Of a stretch of DNA of 64,000 bases, positions 8,658 to 16,430 are shown piece by piece (within the stretch, counting starts at the first letter, position 1; every line of letters starts with the position of its first letter). The translations under genes and the position numbers were made by a program. The stretch lies in assembly GCA_963797485.1 (NCBI GenBank), contig CAWCPF010000004.1, positions 248,001 to 312,000 of the forward strand. The letters are read 5' to 3'. The DNA comes from CAWAND01 sp963797485 (GTDB lineage: Bacteria > Chloroflexota > Anaerolineae > Anaerolineales > E44-bin32). Under the pieces are notes generated by a model. That model was not told where the DNA came from. It saw only the letters and a program-made list of their open reading frames with translations, and made no database searches.

Positions 8658-8846
8658 TCCAAACCTCCATCTTGCCCCATCCGTAACGCATTATAGCGCC
8701 CGCCATACGCATAGGCAAGGACTCGATCGGCTGGCGCTCATACGTCTGGCCGGGTTGTGCCATCGATCTTGTAGGAGGATACCACCTGAGTGTCAGAGTT
8801 AAGTTTGCGTTGGGACGGGGTTATGGGTGGAACAGGGCAGAGGCAA

Positions 8847-8875
8847 TTGACCGCCCGCGGTTGGGCGTTTATGAT
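8847..8875 (+). promoter_or_regulatory. Strong sigma-70-type promoter of rnpB
   Basis: TTGACC at 8847-8852, a 17-bp spacer and TATGAT at 8870-8875 lie exactly where transcription would start at about 8883, the 5' end of the P1 helix. Confidence 0.85.
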
Positions 8876-8882
8876 GGTGTCT

Positions 8883-9340
8883 GAGGTTGGTCGTTCGGGC
8901 GATCGCGGGCGCCCAGAGCTTGTCGAAGAGCGTCCGAGGAAAGTCCGCGCTCCATAGAGCAGGGTGCCGGGTAACCCCCGGGCGGGGCAACTCGCGGATA
9001 GGGCCACAGAAAAGGACCGCCGGGGTCGAAGCAAGCCAGCTCGCCTTGGCGAGCCCACGTGGTGCTTCGACTTCGGTAAGGGTGAAAAGGTGGTGTAAGA
9101 GACCACCGGCGGCGGCAGCAATGCCGCCGGCCAGGCAACCCCCATCCGGAGCAAGGCCAAGCAGGAGTGAAATCCTTCGGGATGAGGAGCGGCTCGCTCC
9201 CTTTGAGCTCCGGGTCGGCTGCTTGAGCCCGATCGCAAGGCCGGGCCTAGATAGATGATCGCACATGGGCTTGACGCCCCGGGCATGTCCTGACGGCGCC
9301 GGGCCCCGGACAGAACGCGGCTTACAGAACGGCCCGCCTC
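8883..9340 (+). ncRNA. rnpB: RNase P RNA, bacterial type A
   Basis: Catalytic RNA that removes 5' leaders from tRNA precursors. Universally conserved blocks are present in order: GAGGAAAGTCC (about 8936), GCTCCATAGAGCAGGGTGCC, CCACAGAAA, AGGGTGAAAAGGTGGTGTAAGAGACCACCG, AGATGATCGC and the terminal GACAGAACGCGGCTTACAGAAC. The ends pair as helix P1: GAGGUUGGUCGUUC at 8883-8896 with GAACGGCCCGCCUC ending at 9340. At 458 nt it is somewhat longer than the usual ~350-400, with extended GC-rich arms around 9020-9080 and 9105-9135. It lies alone between fmdB and the dcw cluster. Confidence 0.97.
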
Positions 9341-9344
9341 TCTT

Positions 9345-9385
9345 GGGGCTGTCTCGCCAATATGTGAGACAGCCCCTTCTTCTTT
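9345..9385 (+). terminator. Rho-independent terminator of rnpB
   Basis: An 11-bp perfect stem, GGGGCTGTCTC at 9345-9355 with GAGACAGCCCC at 9366-9376, followed by TTCTTCTTT. Confidence 0.92.
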
Positions 9386-9908
9386 CATCGCGGTTCCCTG
9401 GGTCAAGTTGTCCGGGAACGGGTTCAGCACACCACGTCTCTTGAAGGCGTGGGGCGATGACGCGCGTCGTCCCGCCTCTTGGCACCGGCTGCGCTTGGCC
9501 TCACCCTGTCTCCTTGGACCCCCGTCCACTCCGCCCGGGTTGGCTTCCCACGGGCCAGATCGACCTCGTCCCGGCAAGCGGAGGGGAAGGCGCAGAAGCA
9601 GACGTTCGACCCGGGCCGGCCCTCACGCGGAGACTCAAGCTTCAACCAGAAGCGGGGGGCTGGTCTTACCGCGTATTGAGAGAGCGTCCAGCCTTCGCCC
9701 TTTGACACTGCTCCAGCTTCCATCCTGATCACCCAACCTGCATCTCGACCCGGATGGCCCACAGGATTCTCGGGGCCATCCGGCTGCGCTGCAAATTCGA
9801 CCATGGCGGCTGGCGCGTTTGATCCCCAGGAGTTTATGTCGGAGCTCGGCCTGGGTTTGGCGCGGCAGCTAGGACAAGGGTACCGGCGGCCGAGTGGGGT
9901 TTTCAGGG
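9386..9908. other. Spacer between rnpB and mraZ without a supported gene
   Basis: Several overlapping open frames exist on both strands, but none has a good ribosome-binding site, recognisable domain or consistent protein-like composition. One perfect stem-loop (CGGATGGCCC at 9751-9760 with GGGCCATCCG at 9773-9782) is seen, with no T-run on either strand. Nothing else is identified. Confidence 0.5.
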
Positions 9909-9973
9909 TTGCGCCTTGCCCAAAAATAGTATATTCTGTGTCAGATTGTGGGACGGAGTGGGAGGAAGTGGGA
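9909..9973 (+). promoter_or_regulatory. dcw promoter and MraZ-binding boxes
   Basis: A -10-like TATATT at 9930-9935 (with a weak TTGCGC at 9909-9914) is followed by three direct TGGGA repeats at 9949-9953, 9959-9963 and 9969-9973. They are spaced exactly 10 bp apart, the arrangement known for MraZ boxes upstream of mraZ. MraZ is expected to bind here and repress its own operon. The boxes lie 47 bp before the mraZ start, overlapping or just downstream of the transcription start. Confidence 0.9.
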
Positions 9974-10019
9974 CGCCGGAGCTGCCGGCGTCCTGGCGTT
10001 TAGGGGTCAGTTAGAACAC

Positions 10020-10460
10020 ATGTTCCTTGGTCAGTACCTCCACTCGATTGATGCCAAAGGCCGGATCACGGTCCCGGTTGGGTTTCGGGCCGCCCTGTCC
10101 TCGGGCGCCTTCGTCACCCAGGGCTACGACCGCAACCTGGTCGTTTATACCACAGACAATTTCCAGCGGATGGCTCAACGCGCGGCCAGTCTTACGACCA
10201 CACACCCCGAGGCGCGTGCCATCCGCCGTGTGATCTTCGGACGCGCCACCGAGATCAACCTCGACTCGGCTGGACGAATCCTCGTGCCTCCATTCCAGCG
10301 CGACTACGCGCAGTTGGAGGCTGACATAACCATCGTCGGTGCCGGCGAGTACTTCGAGATCTGGAATTCCGAAAACTGGGCCAAAGAGTTGACTTCGGTC
10401 AGCGATCCGGAAGTCAACGCCAAGCGCTTCGTCGATTTCGATCTATCGTCGGCGGAATAG
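10020..10460 (+). CDS. mraZ: Transcriptional regulator and cell-division protein MraZ
   Basis: 146 residues made of two SpoVT/AbrB-like swapped-hairpin domains: MFLGQYLHSIDAKGRITVP at the start and ATEINLDSAGRILVPPFQRDYA in the second half, each with the D-x-x-GR-I-x-VP signature. MraZ forms a ring-shaped oligomer that binds TGGGA repeats upstream of its own gene; such boxes are present at 9949-9973. The ATG at 10020 was preferred to upstream in-frame codons because it is the canonical MFLG start and because the longer form would read through the operator. First gene of the dcw operon, four bases before rsmH. Confidence 0.96.
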   Translation: MFLGQYLHSIDAKGRITVPVGFRAALSSGAFVTQGYDRNLVVYTTDNFQRMAQRAASLTTTHPEARAIRRVIFGRATEINLDSAGRILVPPFQRDYAQLEADITIVGAGEYFEIWNSENWAKELTSVSDPEVNAKRFVDFDLSSAE

Positions 10461-10463
10461 GTC

Positions 10464-11417
10464 GTGGCGGCGTCGTCGGGCGCTTCCTCGGCACCGTTCC
10501 ACCGTCCCGTCCTTTACCAAGAGGTGCTTGCAGCGTTGCAGCCGCGGGCTGGCGGATGGTATGTCGACGGCACAGTCGGGGCGGGCGGTCACGCGGCGGG
10601 GTTATTGGCTGGTTCGACTCCGGGCGGACGCCTGCTGGGAGTTGATCGCGACCCAGCCGCCCTGGATTTGGCACGTGAAAGGCTGGCCGAGTTTGGCGAG
10701 CGGGCGGTGCTGGTGCAGGCGACCTATGCGGAGCTTCAGGCGGTCCTGGCCGATCGCGGGTGGCCAAAGGTGGACGGTATCGTGCTCGACCTGGGGTTGT
10801 CGTCGATGCAGCTCGATGATCCAAAGCGAGGCTTCGCGTTCAAGCAGGAGGGTCCGCTGGACATGCGCTTTGACCCTAACCAGGCTCTGAGGGCCAGCGA
10901 TCTGGTTAACAAGTGGCCGGAGGACGAGTTGGCTGACGTGATTCGGACTCTGGGCGAGGAGCGACGCGCCCGGAAGGTGGCGCGAGCCATTGTGGCCGCC
11001 CGACCCCTCGGCACAACGGCGGAGCTGGCTGCCGTCGTCAGCCGGATCCTTGGACGCGCCGGAGGACGTGTGCATCCGGCCACGCGCACCTTTCAGGCAT
11101 TGCGCATGGCGGTGAACGATGAGTTGGGGCAGATCGAACGCGGGCTGGGGCAGGCCATTGGCGCGCTGGCGCCCGGCGGCCGGCTGGCCGTGATTGCCTT
11201 TCACTCGCTGGAGGATCGATTGGTCAAACGCACCTTCAAGACGGAGTCAACCGACTGCCTCTGCCCGCCTGGGGCAGTGGTGTGCACCTGCGGCCATCAG
11301 GCCAGTTTGCGGCTGGTGTCCCGGAAAATCATTCGTCCTACCGAGCGCGAGATGGTCGAGAATCCGCGGTCCCGTAGCGCCCGACTGCGCGTCGCCGAGC
11401 GACTAGGAGCGGCATGA
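10464..11417 (+). CDS. rsmH: 16S rRNA (cytosine-1402-N4)-methyltransferase RsmH
   Basis: 317 residues. It uses AdoMet to methylate N4 of C1402 in the ribosomal P site. The Rossmann motif DGTVGAGGHAAGLL is at about 35-48, VDGIVLDLGLSSMQLDDPKRGF is the signature segment, and RTFQALRMAVNDE, VIAFHSLEDRLVKRTF and the C-terminal NPRSRSARLRVAERL are all family-specific. GTG start four bases after mraZ, so translation is probably coupled. The cysteine pair region (CLCPPGAVVCTCG) near residue 268 is usual for RsmH from many phyla. Confidence 0.97.
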   Translation: MAASSGASSAPFHRPVLYQEVLAALQPRAGGWYVDGTVGAGGHAAGLLAGSTPGGRLLGVDRDPAALDLARERLAEFGERAVLVQATYAELQAVLADRGWPKVDGIVLDLGLSSMQLDDPKRGFAFKQEGPLDMRFDPNQALRASDLVNKWPEDELADVIRTLGEERRARKVARAIVAARPLGTTAELAAVVSRILGRAGGRVHPATRTFQALRMAVNDELGQIERGLGQAIGALAPGGRLAVIAFHSLEDRLVKRTFKTESTDCLCPPGAVVCTCGHQASLRLVSRKIIRPTEREMVENPRSRSARLRVAERLGAA

Positions 11418-11450
11418 ACCTTGCACGCCCTGGGTTGGGTGGTTTAGCTC

Positions 11451-11920
11451 ATGACGGTAGTCAATCGAGGACGGGCCCAGGCTTCGAGGCGCACGGGTTG
11501 GCGCCTGGCCGTGCGTTCCACCAGCCGGATGGTCTTGCTGGTCGTGACCCTGCTCGGGGTCGGAGGCATGTACCTGGCTGTGAACGCTAAAGTCGCCGAC
11601 TCCGGCCGTCAGGTCCTGACCCTCGAGTCTCAAAAGGAAGACCTGCTTCAGGCCAATCGTGAGCTCATTGCCCAGGTCGCCGGGCTGACCGCACCTGACC
11701 GGATGATGGCCAGGGCTCTGGCGCTGGGATTCAGGCCCGCCAACCCGGACGAGATCGAATATCTCCAGGTGCCGGGCTACGAGCCGCCGCCTGATTTCGT
11801 GGCGCCTCGCCCCCCGGCGTCGGTTGACGGGGCCGAGGCCATGCTTTCCCCAGCCTACACCGAGAACTCTCGGCGAGTGGCTCACGCGGCATTTTCAAGC
11901 GCCCGGGGAGCCAGCCTTGA
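11451..11920 (+). CDS. ftsL: FtsL-like division protein (3' end frameshifted)
   Basis: Small bitopic protein expected in the divisome between rsmH and ftsI. After a basic N-terminus, residues 27-47 form a membrane helix (MVLLVVTLLGVGGMYLAVNA), followed by a coiled-coil segment (LTLESQKEDLLQANRELIAQVAGL) and a Pro-rich tail. As read, the frame continues to a stop at 12114-12116, but beyond LSPAYTE it is only an out-of-frame reading of ftsI. Removing one A from GAACTC at 11864-11869 gives ETLGEWLTRHFQAPGE, which looks like genuine protein. A TGA at 11918-11920, overlapping the ftsI TTG start, would need a second shift. The true end is therefore uncertain. Confidence 0.7.
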
Positions 11921-13707
11921 ACCCGGAGCACGCTCAGGCGCGCCTGCGCGTCACCAGCATTCTGATGGTCATGTCGCTGGTGGCCGCCACCCTGCTCATT
12001 CAGCTCATCCGCGTCCAATTCGGACCGTATGCTCCCGTCTTCGCCGCGCGCGGCGAGGCGAGCGTGGGTCGGGTCGAACAGGTGGTGCCGGCGCGCGGCC
12101 TGATCTACGACCGTGACGGCCAAATCCTGGCCACCAATGCCGCGTTGTACTACCTGGAAGTTGAGATCCGCCAGTTGTCGCCAAGCAGCCAAGAGGACAT
12201 CGCCGCCGTCCTGTCCAAGCTTCTGCTGCTTCCATTTGAAGACCTGCATCAGCAGCTGACCCGCGACTGGGCGAGCGAAGGCCAGTATCGTATTCGATTG
12301 ACCCGACCCGAGGGCTCGAATGGGAGTTTGCCCATCACCGTCGACCAATCTGTGGCCGACGTCCTGAATGGCTTCCTGGCCGACCCGGCCGCGCCTGACC
12401 TAAGCGGCTTGGCGCTGGTCTCTGCACCCAAGCGTGTCTATCCGGATGGCTCGCTGGCGGGTCATGTCCTTGGCTTTGTCAACGACGAGGGGAAGGGGTA
12501 CTTCGGCGTCGAAGGCTATTACGACGAATGGCTGGCCGGCAAGCCGATCACGGTGGAACAGCCGCTGATCCCGCCCGAAGCCCGTCCCGAACCCAATCCG
12601 CCGGCCGGCGTCAACCTGGTCCTGACCATCGACACCGAGATTCAGCAGATGGTCGAAGACAGCCTGCGCCAGGCGCTCAAATCCAGCGGCGCAGAGAGTG
12701 GTCAGATCGTGGTCATGGACCCGATGACGGGCGAGATCCTGGCCATGGCTGCTTCTCCCGAACTGGACCCCAACAACTACCAGCCCTGGCTCAAACCCGA
12801 CAAAGCCGGCAAGGAGCCGGTCATCACGCCGGCCGCCAGTGCGCAATACGAGCCCGGGTCAACCTTCAAGATTCTGACCATGGCCGCCGCCCTGGATACC
12901 GGCGCGGTCACCCCGGATACGGAGTTCATCGACACCGGCTCGATCGAAGTCGGCGGGCATGAAATCTCCAACTGGGATGGAAACGCCTGGGGACCGCAGA
13001 CGATGACCGGCTGCATGCGCCACTCGCTGAATGTGTGTCTGGCATGGGTCGGTTCCCAAAAGCTGGGGGCCAAGGACTTCTATCAGTACTTGGCGGATTT
13101 TGGGATCGGCCGCCTGACCGGCATTGATCTGGCCGGCGAGGTGGCCGGGCAGCTGCGCACGCCGCGCCATCCGCTGTGGACCGAGTCCGACCTGGGGACC
13201 AATTCATTCGGCCAGGGTGTCTCGATCACGCCGGTGCAGCTGCTGGCGGCGGTAAGCGCCGTGGTCAATCACGGGGTCATGGTTCAGCCGCACATCGTCC
13301 GCGAAGTGGTCGGGCCGCAAGGCGCGTATTGGCCCAAACCCACCGTGCTTGGGCAGCCCATCTCGGCCGCCACAGCCGACACCCTGACGCACATGCTCAC
13401 CCAATCGCTGGAGGGCGAAACCCAGTACGCCAAAGTGCCCGGGTACGAACTGGCCGGGAAGACCGGCACAGCCCAGGTCCCGACAGAGTACGGCTACGAC
13501 CCCAATAAGACCATCGCCTCTTTCATCGGCTGGGGTCCCGTCCCCGAGGCGCGTTTTCTGGTCCTGGTTCGATTGGACGAGCCCACCACTTCCCCCTGGG
13601 GCTCGGTAGTGGCCGCGCCTGTCTTCCAATCGGTCGTGGAGCGTTTGGTGGTCCTGATGCATATTCCGCCCAATTCGGCGGTCGCTAAGCAAGGCCAGGG
13701 AGGCTGA
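11917..13707 (+). CDS. ftsI: Peptidoglycan D,D-transpeptidase FtsI (PBP2/3 class)
   Basis: Class B penicillin-binding protein that cross-links septal peptidoglycan. About 596 residues: a membrane anchor (SILMVMSLVAATLLIQLI) near the N-terminus, the dimerisation domain beginning RGLIYDRDGQILATN, then the transpeptidase domain. Active-site motifs are all present: SxxK in EPGSTFKIL, SxN in RHSLNVCLAW and KTG in LAGKTGTAQVP. No C-terminal PASTA domains are seen. The TTG at 11917 was chosen because it gives the normal short cytoplasmic segment and overlaps a possible ftsL stop; the frame is open further upstream to 11824, where it overlaps ftsL. Confidence 0.95.
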   Translation: MNPEHAQARLRVTSILMVMSLVAATLLIQLIRVQFGPYAPVFAARGEASVGRVEQVVPARGLIYDRDGQILATNAALYYLEVEIRQLSPSSQEDIAAVLSKLLLLPFEDLHQQLTRDWASEGQYRIRLTRPEGSNGSLPITVDQSVADVLNGFLADPAAPDLSGLALVSAPKRVYPDGSLAGHVLGFVNDEGKGYFGVEGYYDEWLAGKPITVEQPLIPPEARPEPNPPAGVNLVLTIDTEIQQMVEDSLRQALKSSGAESGQIVVMDPMTGEILAMAASPELDPNNYQPWLKPDKAGKEPVITPAASAQYEPGSTFKILTMAAALDTGAVTPDTEFIDTGSIEVGGHEISNWDGNAWGPQTMTGCMRHSLNVCLAWVGSQKLGAKDFYQYLADFGIGRLTGIDLAGEVAGQLRTPRHPLWTESDLGTNSFGQGVSITPVQLLAAVSAVVNHGVMVQPHIVREVVGPQGAYWPKPTVLGQPISAATADTLTHMLTQSLEGETQYAKVPGYELAGKTGTAQVPTEYGYDPNKTIASFIGWGPVPEARFLVLVRLDEPTTSPWGSVVAAPVFQSVVERLVVLMHIPPNSAVAKQGQGG

Positions 13708-13722
13708 AGCCGGAGTGGCCCA

Positions 13723-15138
13723 ATGCTGACTGTCGACCACGTCGTCGAAGCTCTGACCGGTGCCCGCCCCGGTGTGTCCCAAACCATCTCTGGGGCCGTC
13801 ATCGACTCGCGCAACGTGGTGCGCGGGAGCCTGTTTGTGGCCATGAAGGGGGAGAAGTCAAATGGCCACCAATACGTGGCGGATGCCTTTGGACGCGGAG
13901 CCGTTCTGGCGCTGGTCGAGGAAGCGCCCGGCCAAGAACTGGCGGTGGTTGACCTGCGAAGTGGGACGATCCCGACCGAAGCGGTCTGGACGCTGCCGGT
14001 GTGCCTGAGAGTGAAGAGCTGCCTCGAATTTCTCCAGCGTGTGGCGTCGTCCTGGCGCAGCCAACTGGATATCCGGGTGATCGGCATCACCGGCAGCGTC
14101 GGCAAGTCGACTACCAAGGAATTGACGGCGGAAGTGCTCGAGCGGCGCTACCGGACCCTGAAGAACCCCGGGAATATGAACAACGAAATCGGGCTGCCGC
14201 TGAGCCTGCTGAGCCTGACCGAATCGCACCAGCGCGCTGTGCTGGAAATGGGTTTTTACGTGCCGGGGGAGATCGCGGAGTTGTGTCAGATCGCCCGGCC
14301 GGCGGTGGGTGTGATCACCAACATCAGCCAGGTTCACCTTGAGCGCGCCAAGTCACTCGAAGCCATCGTGCGTGGGAAACGTGAGCTTCTCGAGTACCTG
14401 CCGGCGGCACCTGAGGGTGTGGCCATTCTCAATCACGACGAGCCCCTGGTTCGCGACATGTCGAATCGGACGCAGGCGGCGATCTTCACTTATGGTTTGA
14501 CCCCGGAGGCCGATCTGTGGGCCGACGAGGTCGAAGGCCTGGGGCTGGAAGGCATTCGCCTCGTGATGCACTACCACGGTGATGCCATCCACGTGCGCGT
14601 GCCGCTCTTGGGGCGTCATTCGGTGCACACCGTGCTGCGCGCTTCAGCGGTCGGCCTGGTTGAGGGGCTGACCTGGGAGGAGATCGTCGGCGGTCTGCAG
14701 AGCACCGCCACGCAGCTGCGATTGGTGGCCGTCACCGGACCCAAGGGTTCGGTCTTGCTGGATGACACCTACAACGCCGCGCCGACCTCGGCCATCGCCG
14801 CGCTCAATCTGTTGGCTGACCTGGACGGCCACAAGATCGCCGTGATGGGTGACATGCTCGAACTGGGGGATTTCGAGGAGCGCGGACATCGGATGGTGGG
14901 TGCAAGGGCGGCCGAAGTCGCCGACCGCCTGGTCACGGTCGGCAAGCGCGCGGCGTGGATTGCGGATGAAGCCCGCCGGGCAGGGCTGGCCGCCGAGAAC
15001 GTCGAGGCGGTCAACACCCCCAAGCAGGCCATCAAGCTATTGAAGAAGCGCATCCAAGCGGACGATGTCGTCCTGGTCAAGGGCTCGCGCGGCATGCACA
15101 TGGAAGAGATCGTGTCCGGTCTGGAGCAAGGCGAATGA
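13723..15138 (+). CDS. murF: UDP-MurNAc-tripeptide-D-alanyl-D-alanine ligase
   Basis: ATP-dependent ligase that adds D-Ala-D-Ala to UDP-MurNAc-tripeptide in the cytoplasm. 471 residues. An N-terminal UDP-binding domain (GAVIDSRNVVRGSLFVAMKGEKSNGH) is followed by the central P-loop GITGSVGKSTTKELTAEVL and LKNPGNMNNEIGLPLSLL, both MurF-specific. The C-terminal domain carries LLDDTYNAAPTSAIAALNLL. It overlaps mraY by four bases (ATGA), indicating translational coupling. Confidence 0.97.
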   Translation: MLTVDHVVEALTGARPGVSQTISGAVIDSRNVVRGSLFVAMKGEKSNGHQYVADAFGRGAVLALVEEAPGQELAVVDLRSGTIPTEAVWTLPVCLRVKSCLEFLQRVASSWRSQLDIRVIGITGSVGKSTTKELTAEVLERRYRTLKNPGNMNNEIGLPLSLLSLTESHQRAVLEMGFYVPGEIAELCQIARPAVGVITNISQVHLERAKSLEAIVRGKRELLEYLPAAPEGVAILNHDEPLVRDMSNRTQAAIFTYGLTPEADLWADEVEGLGLEGIRLVMHYHGDAIHVRVPLLGRHSVHTVLRASAVGLVEGLTWEEIVGGLQSTATQLRLVAVTGPKGSVLLDDTYNAAPTSAIAALNLLADLDGHKIAVMGDMLELGDFEERGHRMVGARAAEVADRLVTVGKRAAWIADEARRAGLAAENVEAVNTPKQAIKLLKKRIQADDVVLVKGSRGMHMEEIVSGLEQGE

Positions 15139-16142
15139 GCCAAACCGCCATGGCCCTGTCCTTGGGCGGGATTGCCTTCCTGCTGACGGTGATCTGGGGC
15201 GGGCCGTTCATCCGCATCCTGCGCATGCTCAAGGTCGGACAGCAGATTCGCGTCGAGGGACCGGCTCGCCATTTCACCAAGCTGGGCACGCCGACCATGG
15301 GGGGCTGGCTGTTCATCCTCCCGGTTGTGCTGATCACCGGGGTGCTCAACCTGGTATCGATTGCCAGCGATTTGACCGTGCTGGGCAATTCGATTCTCCT
15401 GCCGCTGCTGGTCATGATCGCTTTCACTGCGCTCGGCAGCTATGACGACTGGCTTGGGATTCGTGGCCGAGCGGCCGGTCAGGAAGGCCCCATCGGCCTG
15501 CGTGGACGCTGGAAACTGCTGATTCAGGTCGTCATCGCGCTTGGTGCGGCCCTGGTGCTCAAGTACGGGCTGCATTCGCCGAACATGATCCTGCCCAACA
15601 TTCCCGAAGTGATAGATCTGGGGATCTGGTACGTGCCCATCGCTATGTTCTGGATTGTCGGCGGCAGCAACGCCATCAATCTGACCGATGGGCTCGACGG
15701 ACTGGCCGGACTGATTTCGGCCACGGCGTTCGCCGCTTTCGGGGTGATCGCCAGCTTGCAGGGCCAAGTCTTCCTGCTGCGTTTCAGCTTCACCATCGTC
15801 GGCGCCCTGTTCGCCTTCCTTTGGTACAACGCCCACCCGGCCGAACTCTTCATGGGGGACACCGGTTCGCTGCCGCTTGGGGCCACCCTGGCTACGGTGG
15901 CGCTGATGACGGGGCAGTGGCCGCTGTTGGTCATGATAGCCATTATCCCGGGCAGTGAAACGCTGAGCGTCATCCTGCAAGTGGCCTACTTCAAGATCAC
16001 CAAAGGCCGAAGGTTGCTGAAGATGGCTCCGCTCCACAACCACTTCGAGCTCAACGGATGGAGCGAGACCCAGATTGTGCAGCGGTTTTGGCTGGTGAGT
16101 TTGTTGGCCGCCATGATCGGCATTGCGTTGGCTCTTGTTTGA
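15135..16142 (+). CDS. mraY: Phospho-N-acetylmuramoyl-pentapeptide transferase
   Basis: Integral membrane enzyme that transfers phospho-MurNAc-pentapeptide to undecaprenyl phosphate, giving lipid I. 335 residues with about ten membrane helices. Signature segments are FTKLGTPTMGGWLF near 50, the acidic YDDWLGI (two catalytic-site aspartates), SNAINLTDGLDGLAGLIS, and AELFMGDTGSLPLGATLA; PLHNHFELNGWSETQIVQRFW is the C-terminal signature with the HxH motif. Starts in the ATGA overlap with murF. Confidence 0.97.
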   Translation: MSQTAMALSLGGIAFLLTVIWGGPFIRILRMLKVGQQIRVEGPARHFTKLGTPTMGGWLFILPVVLITGVLNLVSIASDLTVLGNSILLPLLVMIAFTALGSYDDWLGIRGRAAGQEGPIGLRGRWKLLIQVVIALGAALVLKYGLHSPNMILPNIPEVIDLGIWYVPIAMFWIVGGSNAINLTDGLDGLAGLISATAFAAFGVIASLQGQVFLLRFSFTIVGALFAFLWYNAHPAELFMGDTGSLPLGATLATVALMTGQWPLLVMIAIIPGSETLSVILQVAYFKITKGRRLLKMAPLHNHFELNGWSETQIVQRFWLVSLLAAMIGIALALV

Positions 16143-16158
16143 GCGAGAGGAGAACACC

Positions 16159-16419
16159 ATGGAGACCGGAATGCTTTGGTTCGATGACAGCAATCGCAGC
16201 CTGCAGGAGAAAGTCAAGACGGCCGTGGCCTACTACCTCGAGAAGTATGAGGAGTCGCCCAATCTGTGCGCTGTTCATCCCAGCATGCTGCCGGAAGGCG
16301 ACACGAGCGTCGAGAGCATCGAGGTCCGCGGCGCCACAGCCGTGATGCCCCACCATTTCTGGCTGGGGATCGATCACGAAGTCAGGGCGCATGTCAACGG
16401 CCGGCGCAAGGCGGCCTAA
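16159..16419 (+). CDS. Small conserved protein in the dcw cluster
   Basis: 86 residues, soluble, no signal peptide or cysteine motif. It begins METGMLWFDDS and has a helical segment (LQEKVKTAVAYYLEKYEES), then NLCAVHPSMLPEG and a strand-like ESIEVRGATAVMPHHFWLG. The ATG at 16159 follows a good AGAGGAG site 17 bases after mraY and 11 bases before the murD TTG, so it is clearly part of the operon. I recall short proteins of this kind (LWFDn ... NLCxVHPS ... HFWLG) in other Chloroflexota, but no function is known to me. An accessory role in cell-wall synthesis is only suggested by position. Confidence 0.75.
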   Translation: METGMLWFDDSNRSLQEKVKTAVAYYLEKYEESPNLCAVHPSMLPEGDTSVESIEVRGATAVMPHHFWLGIDHEVRAHVNGRRKAA

Positions 16420-16430
16420 AGAAGACGAGC

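Noticed and set aside
8738..9577. Long minus-strand open frames across 8.7-9.6 kb
   Set aside because: They are antisense to the RNase P RNA gene, whose conserved blocks explain the sequence.
9751..9782. Stem-loop before mraZ as a terminator
   Set aside because: No T-run follows the hairpin on either strand.
9408..9804. Overlapping open frames on both strands between rnpB and mraZ
   Set aside because: No ribosome-binding site, no domain, Arg/Pro-rich composition typical of out-of-frame reading in high-GC DNA.
11921..12116. C-terminal extension of ftsL into ftsI
   Set aside because: The peptide is an out-of-frame copy of ftsI with no FtsL character.
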